Shown in pieces: positions 5,438 through 10,065 of a DNA stretch of 10,065 bases. The notes under the pieces were generated by a model. The model saw only the letters and a program-made list of their open reading frames with translations. It was not told the DNA's origin and did not search any database. How positions within the stretch are numbered: position 1 is the stretch's first letter; every line of letters starts with the position of its first letter. The position numbers and the translations under genes are program-made. The stretch is from an uncultured delta proteobacterium (GTDB taxonomy: Bacteria > Myxococcota_A > Bradymonadia > REDH01), in contig CAIWGR010000349.1 of the NCBI GenBank assembly GCA_903912275.1, positions 1 to 10,065 on the forward strand. The letters run 5' to 3'.

Positions 5438-6607
5438 CTACGACCCGGTTCGGCGACGGGCGTGCAGCCAGATCGAGCGGTCGCGGCTGCCTAGGTAGGC
5501 GCCCCGCTGATGGATCGAGCCGGCAACTTCCACAACCTCGAATCCTGCGAGCGATAGCAGGACGCGGAGTTCGTGCAGCGCGTAGAGCCGAAGCGAATAG
5601 CTGAAGTCCACCGCCTTCTGCCCGTGCGGCGCAACGCTGCGTTTGACGCGCAAACGGCTCGTCTCCGGATGAAACGAAACATCGTCGAGGATGACGGCCG
5701 CGGCCGTCTCAAGCCACTTGCGGGCCGGCATCTCGTCGAGAACGAAGTCCCGGTTGAGCACCTCCACCACAAGCCGACCGCCTGGCACGAGGCTGGAAGA
5801 CAGCCGGCGGAGAATCTCTACCGTCTCGCCGTCCTCGTGCAGTCCGAGCGTGCTATCGAGCAGCACCGCGGCATCAAACTCCCGCGCGAAGGTCAGCGTG
5901 CGAAGGTCGTCATGCACAAGCGTGAGAGAGGAGCCCGCCTGAGCACGGGCGCGCGCCACCGCGAGCAACTCCTCCGACAGGTCGACGCCGGTTGTGATGA
6001 AACCGCGGCGGGCGAACTCAAACGCGTGGCGACCAGCCCCACAACCGGCATCGAGCACCCGGGCGCCGGGCGTGAGACCGCAGACCTGCGCAACAAAATC
6101 GACCTCGCGGCCGCTGCGACGCGCGCTTGGCTGCGGCAGGTGGTCGTGCCAGAATCGGCCGAACATGCGCTGCTCTTCCACGCGCGCAGCAGCAGCAGGC
6201 CGGCCGCGAAGGGCGTCGAGTACCATGCTCGCGAGCGGGTCACGCCCTACCGCAGCCACAGCCGGAACAGGCGCAGCCGCGGCCGCAGCCGCAGCCACAG
6301 GCACAGTCGCTGGTGCTGCAGCGGGCGACACGACCTCCGCCGGCGCCACCGGTGGTTCATCGAGGCGTGCCAGCTCAGCATCGGGTTCGTCTGCGTCGTC
6401 CTCCATCAGCGCATCGTCGAGAACCGCCTCCACCTCGTCCGCGTGCAGCACGCGCAGCAGGCGCGGCGGAGGGTCGACAAAGAGCGCGTCGAGCCACGCA
6501 AACGGCTCTGCCACGCCAGGCAAGCCATGGCCCGTGAGCCGGCTCAACACAACGATTGGCTCCATCTCGCGCTGCTGGTTTGACTGTTCCATGCTCTCCA
6601 CACCCAT
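5438..6607 (-). CDS. Class I SAM-dependent methyltransferase with N-terminal extension
   Basis: The C-terminal two thirds (about residues 145-389) form a Rossmann-fold methyltransferase that uses S-adenosylmethionine. Motif I is VLDAGCGAG (184-192), the ribose-binding acidic residue is D209 in GVDLSEE, HDDL (232-235) follows, and PGGRLVVEVLN (275-285) is the post-I beta-strand region. The tail SYSLRLYALHELRVLLSLAGF resembles the C-terminal region of many small-molecule methyltransferases. Residues 1-55 (PIVVLSRLTGHGLPG, FAWLDALF) are unrecognised. They are followed by an acidic stretch (56-84) and an Ala/Pro linker (95-120), so the N-terminus looks like a separate domain. The substrate is unknown. 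The start is uncertain: the ATG at 6605-6607 has no clear ribosome-binding site, and an ATG at 6590-6592 follows GGAG very closely. The gene lies 27 bases after psd in a likely operon. Confidence 0.88.
   Translation of the reverse strand: MGVESMEQSNQQREMEPIVVLSRLTGHGLPGVAEPFAWLDALFVDPPPRLLRVLHADEVEAVLDDALMEDDADEPDAELARLDEPPVAPAEVVSPAAAPATVPVAAAAAAAAPVPAVAAVGRDPLASMVLDALRGRPAAAARVEEQRMFGRFWHDHLPQPSARRSGREVDFVAQVCGLTPGARVLDAGCGAGRHAFEFARRGFITTGVDLSEELLAVARARAQAGSSLTLVHDDLRTLTFAREFDAAVLLDSTLGLHEDGETVEILRRLSSSLVPGGRLVVEVLNRDFVLDEMPARKWLETAAAVILDDVSFHPETSRLRVKRSVAPHGQKAVDFSYSLRLYALHELRVLLSLAGFEVVEVAGSIHQRGAYLGSRDRSIWLHARRRTGS
6248..6325 (-). repeat. GC-rich low-complexity tract encoding an Ala/Pro linker
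   Basis: Imperfect repeats of GCAGCC(A/G)C-type octamers on the plus strand encode an Ala-dominated linker, including eight consecutive alanines, at methyltransferase residues 95-120. It separates the acidic N-terminal part from the catalytic domain and is prone to length change by slippage. Confidence 0.7.
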
Positions 6608-6634
6608 CAGCGAATCAACGCCGCGCTGGCAGCG

Positions 6635-7489
6635 CTACGGAGTCGCGCGCAACCGAAACAGTGGCTCACCGAGCCGCACCTTTTCGCCGACAACGGCGCC
6701 GGGCGCCGGCTCCCAGCGTTGCTCCGCATCTTCGAACATCATGACAACGGTAGAGCCGATGTGAAAGGTCCCGAACTCGTCGTTGGGACCGAGCGATATC
6801 GGAGCATCCGACGCATGCCAGACTGCTCCCGCACCTTCGACCGGCGGAAGTGGCGGCGCGAGACCGATCCCGCCAACAACCGTCGCTGCAACCATCACCA
6901 TCGCGGCGCGCCGACCGTCGGGCATCGTAAACTGAGCCGACAGCCGCTCGTTCACCTCGAACAGACGGTCCACCTGCCTCACCGACAGTGCGTTGACGGG
7001 CCATAGTTCACCGCCCATCCGGCGGAGTTCGGTCACCTGACCCGCGACCGGCATGTGGACGCGATGGTAGTCAGCAGGGCTAAGGTAGATCGTGACGAAC
7101 CACGCATCGTTCGCCCACGATAACGGGATGTCCGTGCCCAGTAGACCCTGCGGTCCGAATTCCATACCTTTGGCTTGAATGAGCTTGCCGTCGCGGACCC
7201 GACCGAGCTGATCGAGACGCCCATCGCAGGGCATGCCGGCGCCATCGTCCGCCGCCGACCATGGGCGCAGACCTGGCTTGAGTCGCCGCGTGAAGAAGGC
7301 GTCAAACGAGTCGTAAGAGGCCATCGGCGACTCGGCCTCTTCCGGCTTGGCCCCCACGGCTGCCGCAAAGGCCCCGTAAAGCGTGGCACGAGCGGCGGGC
7401 GCCACCTTCATCGCCGCGAGGCGACCGAGAAGGCGTGTAAGCCGCCTGCGCGGGAGCAGGCGAATGGCTTGAAATCGAACTCCATCCAT
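6635..7489 (-). CDS. psd: Phosphatidylserine decarboxylase proenzyme
   Basis: This 284-residue protein converts phosphatidylserine to phosphatidylethanolamine at the cytoplasmic face of the inner membrane. It matches E. coli Psd along its length: an N-terminal LPRRRLTRLLGRLA segment, ASYDSFDAFFTRRLKPGLRP (58-76), the catalytic Asp in PCDGRLDQLG (D89), YLSPADYHRVHMP (135-147, with H142 and H145), and FHIGSTVVMMF (242-252). The proenzyme should cleave itself between G245 and S246, leaving a pyruvoyl group on a 39-residue alpha chain. The motif reads IGST instead of the common LGST, a mild change. The start was set at the ATG at 7487-7489 because GGAG lies 8 bases upstream and the product aligns with the E. 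coli N-terminus. The open frame runs 40 codons further, but those overlap the TPR gene. The gap to the TPR stop is 16 bases. Confidence 0.95.
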   Translation of the reverse strand: MDGVRFQAIRLLPRRRLTRLLGRLAAMKVAPAARATLYGAFAAAVGAKPEEAESPMASYDSFDAFFTRRLKPGLRPWSAADDGAGMPCDGRLDQLGRVRDGKLIQAKGMEFGPQGLLGTDIPLSWANDAWFVTIYLSPADYHRVHMPVAGQVTELRRMGGELWPVNALSVRQVDRLFEVNERLSAQFTMPDGRRAAMVMVAATVVGGIGLAPPLPPVEGAGAVWHASDAPISLGPNDEFGTFHIGSTVVMMFEDAEQRWEPAPGAVVGEKVRLGEPLFRLRATP

Positions 7490-7497
7490 CGAAGAGA

Positions 7498-7501
7498 CTC
7501 C
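7498..7501 (-). promoter_or_regulatory. Ribosome-binding site fixing the psd start
   Basis: On the minus strand GGAG lies 8 bases before the ATG at 7489. This supports the shorter psd start over the upstream in-frame start at 7609. Confidence 0.65.
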
Positions 7502-7505
7502 GGCG

Positions 7506-10065
7506 CTAGGCGGGCAACTGTTTGAGTGCTTCAAGTGACTCCGCATGCTCCGGATCAACAGCCAGGGCGCGAGAGAACATCTCACGGGCGCGGCGTGGGT
7601 CACCGACATCGGTCCGTAGGTGGCCGAGCAGACAGAAGAGTTCGACCTTCACTGCGGGGTCTTGAATCGAGTGCTGGTAGAGCAGGCCCGTCTGAAGCAC
7701 GCGGAGAGACTCCTCACGTTCACCCAACTGACGAAGCAGCGCACCCAGCGCAAGAATGGTCGGAATCGACGTTCCGTTCATCTCGAAACTCTCGTCGAGT
7801 ACCGCACGGGCCGCCGAGAGCTCGCCGCGCGCGAGGAGCCACTGCCCTCGCAGGAAGGGGACACGGTGGCGATCAGCGCCCTGTCCGTTCCGCTCCAGCA
7901 GTGCGTCGTAGCCGGGCAGAAGCGCCTCGGCCTCTTCAAACATGCCTGCCTCCGCGAGCAACGTGAGTTGGGCCTCACACAACGCGGTGTCCTCGGGGAG
8001 GAGTCGCCGCGCACCTGCCATCGCATCAACCGCACGTACTGCGTCGCGCAGCTTCTCCCAGGCAATGGTGGCCGCCTCGCGAAGTGCCTCAGACCGCTCG
8101 GCGACGGTGGAGGCGATTGCGCCCCGTCCGCTGAGCGCGAGGTAGACATCGTCCCACGACCCGCGACCGCGCGCGAGCCGCTCAAATTCGGCGACAGCCT
8201 TCAGATCGTCCACCGCCGCAACGACGCGGAGTCGATAAATGCTGAACAGCTCCGACTCATCCTTCTCTGCTCTCAGGCTTGCCTTCAGCAGCTCAAACGT
8301 CGAGCCCTCGGCGATGGCGGTTGGTTGGCGCGAGAGGCGCGCCAGCAGAAGTGTCCGTAGCTCGCTCCAACGCTCCGCTTGCGCCAACCGGCTACCGAGC
8401 GCCGCGTGGGCCTCTTCATCGTTCGGCGCCTCCTCGAGGAGGTGATGAAGCTCCGTCTCCGCCGTCAGGTCGTTGGCGATGCTTCGCGGCAGCGCCAGTG
8501 CGGCCTTCAGCCGCCAGCGAACTGCCGCCGCACTGCCCTCCGCCTGCTCCGCACGTGCCAGGTAGGCCGCGCGAAGTTCACTGCCCGCCTCAAGCTGCTC
8601 GAGGTAGCCAGCCCATGCGTCGAAGGCCGCGTCATCTTCCGGTGCTGCCGCGACTGCCGCAGAAGCCGTGTCGGCCGCTGCACGCAGGTCGCCATTCACC
8701 ACTGCTTCTGCGCCTGCCTTCTCGAGGAGCCACGCGGTGCGCGCCGGCCCGTTTGCGAGCCGCGCGCCCTCCTCAAAGACCGCGACGAGCGCGGCGCCGT
8801 TGCCCGCAGACTTCAGCAGCCTTGCGAGTTCTCGCCGCAACGACATGTCAGCCGGCTCCTCCGCAAGTGCATCGGCGACCAAGCCTGCAGCTGCAGCTGG
8901 GTCATCACAGCCCACTTCAAACTGGTAGGCTACGAGCAGCCTGAGCTGCCTGCGCTCGTCTGCATCCTCTGTCTGCGCGACGCGCTCCGCACCGAGTTCG
9001 GCCACACCGCGCGCATCGCCATCCTCGCTCATGATATCACTCAGTGCCGCGTAGCGCGCCGCCGTCGGCTCGAGTCGATAGGCCGCGCGCGCCCAGTTCT
9101 GCCGCACCGAGGGCGCGGCACCGAGCCGACTCCCCAACTGCACCATCTCGTCAAACAGCGTTAGGCGCGCTTCTCCGGACAGCCCTTCGACACGCGACTC
9201 GAGCAGGGCCAGCAGGCCCGCATCATCGCGGTTCTGGCGCAGGCCTCGCTCCAGCAAGAGGAGCGCGGCCGCGTCGGTCGAAGAGACAAACAGCGCGAGC
9301 CGTGCGCACCGCGTCGAGGTCGAGGCCGACACCGCGTGGGCGGTGGCCAACCGCAAGATCCAACCGATAGCGGCGTTGTCACCCATGCCGGCCGGACGCC
9401 CCTCGAGCACGGTAAGCGCCCGTTCAATGACCGACTCCACCGAGCTGGAATGAACTGCGTGAGCCAACACGATCTCCAGAGCTGGGAGGTCGATCGGCTG
9501 GTAGGCCAGAATCTCCAACGCCCGCTCCAACGCGCCCGTACCATCGCCGAGCGACTCCGAACGCAGCGTCATTTGCTCGCGAAGCAGGGGCTCGCGAAGC
9601 CCCGAGCCATCAATCCCGTCGAGCGCCATCGTCAGCCCGACATCCAGGTCTTCCCAGGACTGTTGCGACCTCCCGAACTCGATCAGGAGCGGCACCGCAG
9701 ACAGCGCGGTCTCCTCGTACTGCGCATAGGCCCGAAGCAGATCTCGCGCCCGCGGCGTCGTAGGATCGACGCGAAGCGCGTTCGCCACCGCCTGAACGGC
9801 GCGCTGCGGCTCGCCCGAAGCCATCGCTCCGTCGTGCGCCGCCATCCAGGCCGCCGCTGCCTCAGCAGGCGTCGCGGCAAATCCTGCCAGCATTTCAAGC
9901 CAGGCAAGCTCCTCAGCGCGCCGGCCGGCACGCCCACAGAGCGCAGCCAACGAACGTAGCGCCCCAGTATGCGAAGGCAGCTGCGAAACAACCAGCCGGT
10001 GGCGTGCCTCTGCCGATTCGTCGTCGCCCAGCAGCTCGCTGCAGATCGTCGCGGCAAGCTCCACC
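7506..10065 (-). CDS. Large TPR-repeat protein, 5' end cut by the window
   Basis: At least 852 residues are encoded, and the frame runs off the window edge. The GTG at 10062-10064 is not necessarily the start, so the gene is treated as partial. The protein is almost entirely helix-pair repeats rich in Ala, Leu, Glu and Arg. The clearest TPR units are near the C-terminus: LGALLRQLGEREESLRVLQTG and, in the last 49 residues, LGHLRTDVGDPRRAREMFSRALAVDPEH. Earlier units such as AVQAVANALRVDPTTPRARDLL (about 90-112) are more diverged. No membrane segment or catalytic motif is visible, and a signal peptide cannot be judged because the N-terminus is missing. TPR solenoids act as protein-binding scaffolds; the partner is unknown. 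It is the first visible gene of an apparent operon with psd and the methyltransferase. Confidence 0.88.
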   Translation of the reverse strand, partial: VELAATICSELLGDDESAEARHRLVVSQLPSHTGALRSLAALCGRAGRRAEELAWLEMLAGFAATPAEAAAAWMAAHDGAMASGEPQRAVQAVANALRVDPTTPRARDLLRAYAQYEETALSAVPLLIEFGRSQQSWEDLDVGLTMALDGIDGSGLREPLLREQMTLRSESLGDGTGALERALEILAYQPIDLPALEIVLAHAVHSSSVESVIERALTVLEGRPAGMGDNAAIGWILRLATAHAVSASTSTRCARLALFVSSTDAAALLLLERGLRQNRDDAGLLALLESRVEGLSGEARLTLFDEMVQLGSRLGAAPSVRQNWARAAYRLEPTAARYAALSDIMSEDGDARGVAELGAERVAQTEDADERRQLRLLVAYQFEVGCDDPAAAAGLVADALAEEPADMSLRRELARLLKSAGNGAALVAVFEEGARLANGPARTAWLLEKAGAEAVVNGDLRAAADTASAAVAAAPEDDAAFDAWAGYLEQLEAGSELRAAYLARAEQAEGSAAAVRWRLKAALALPRSIANDLTAETELHHLLEEAPNDEEAHAALGSRLAQAERWSELRTLLLARLSRQPTAIAEGSTFELLKASLRAEKDESELFSIYRLRVVAAVDDLKAVAEFERLARGRGSWDDVYLALSGRGAIASTVAERSEALREAATIAWEKLRDAVRAVDAMAGARRLLPEDTALCEAQLTLLAEAGMFEEAEALLPGYDALLERNGQGADRHRVPFLRGQWLLARGELSAARAVLDESFEMNGTSIPTILALGALLRQLGEREESLRVLQTGLLYQHSIQDPAVKVELFCLLGHLRTDVGDPRRAREMFSRALAVDPEHAESLEALKQLPA

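Noticed and set aside
5427..5440. Inverted repeat TAGC/GCTA covering both convergent stop codons, considered as a bidirectional terminator
   Set aside because: The stem is only 4 bp with a 6-base loop and has no T-runs, too weak to call.
5573..6583. A 336-codon plus-strand open frame opposite the methyltransferase
   Set aside because: The methyltransferase has a clear SAM-binding motif. The opposite frame is Arg/His-rich low-complexity sequence typical of a GC-rich shadow.
8885..8900. Palindromic CTGCAG/GCAGCTGC cluster
   Set aside because: It lies inside the TPR gene and is explained by a run of alanine codons in GC-rich sequence.

Overview
This is a GC-rich chromosomal window with tightly packed genes and strong G/C bias at third codon positions. 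The content suggests a Gram-negative bacterium of the Myxococcota / former deltaproteobacterial type. The support is two lipoproteins (one with an Asp-Thr-Gly-rich tandem repeat and many cysteines), a very large TPR protein, Ala/Pro-rich linkers, and a DeaD-like helicase with long Arg/Pro/Glu linkers. The taxonomic guess is inference. I see no mobile element, CRISPR array, phage gene or toxin-antitoxin pair, and no stretch over 300 bases without a gene.

Left end (1-925, minus strand): a translation module read right to left. A tRNA-Val(GAC) gene has a sigma70-type promoter upstream. A second sigma70-type promoter starts one base beyond the tRNA 3' end, followed by rpmI (L35) and rplT (L20). 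infC, the usual neighbour upstream of rpmI, is absent. The 124 bases after rplT hold no recognisable gene, only a possible start codon at the very edge.

Middle (1073-5429, plus strand): three co-directional genes. The first is a cysteine-rich lipoprotein carrying three in-frame 36-bp repeats near its N-terminus. Next, after a short gap folded into two tandem hairpins, comes a 778-residue DEAD-box RNA helicase of the DeaD/CsdA/DbpA type. The third is a small lipoprotein with an OB-fold-like pattern, starting one base after the helicase stop.

Right end (5438-10064, minus strand, convergent with the middle block): a TPR protein cut by the window edge, then psd (phosphatidylserine decarboxylase), then a class I SAM-dependent methyltransferase with an unrecognised N-terminal extension and an Ala/Pro linker. 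Gaps are 16 and 27 bases, so this looks like one operon. Psd makes phosphatidylethanolamine in the inner membrane. The methyltransferase substrate is unknown; a lipid substrate is a testable idea only.

Overall this is mostly housekeeping and envelope content. I see no clear novel defence or mobile system. The points most worth a second look are the tandem hairpins that appear to hide the helicase ribosome-binding site, the relocated rpmI-rplT unit with its repeat-bearing promoter, the helicase's internal island domain, and the TPR-psd-methyltransferase operon.
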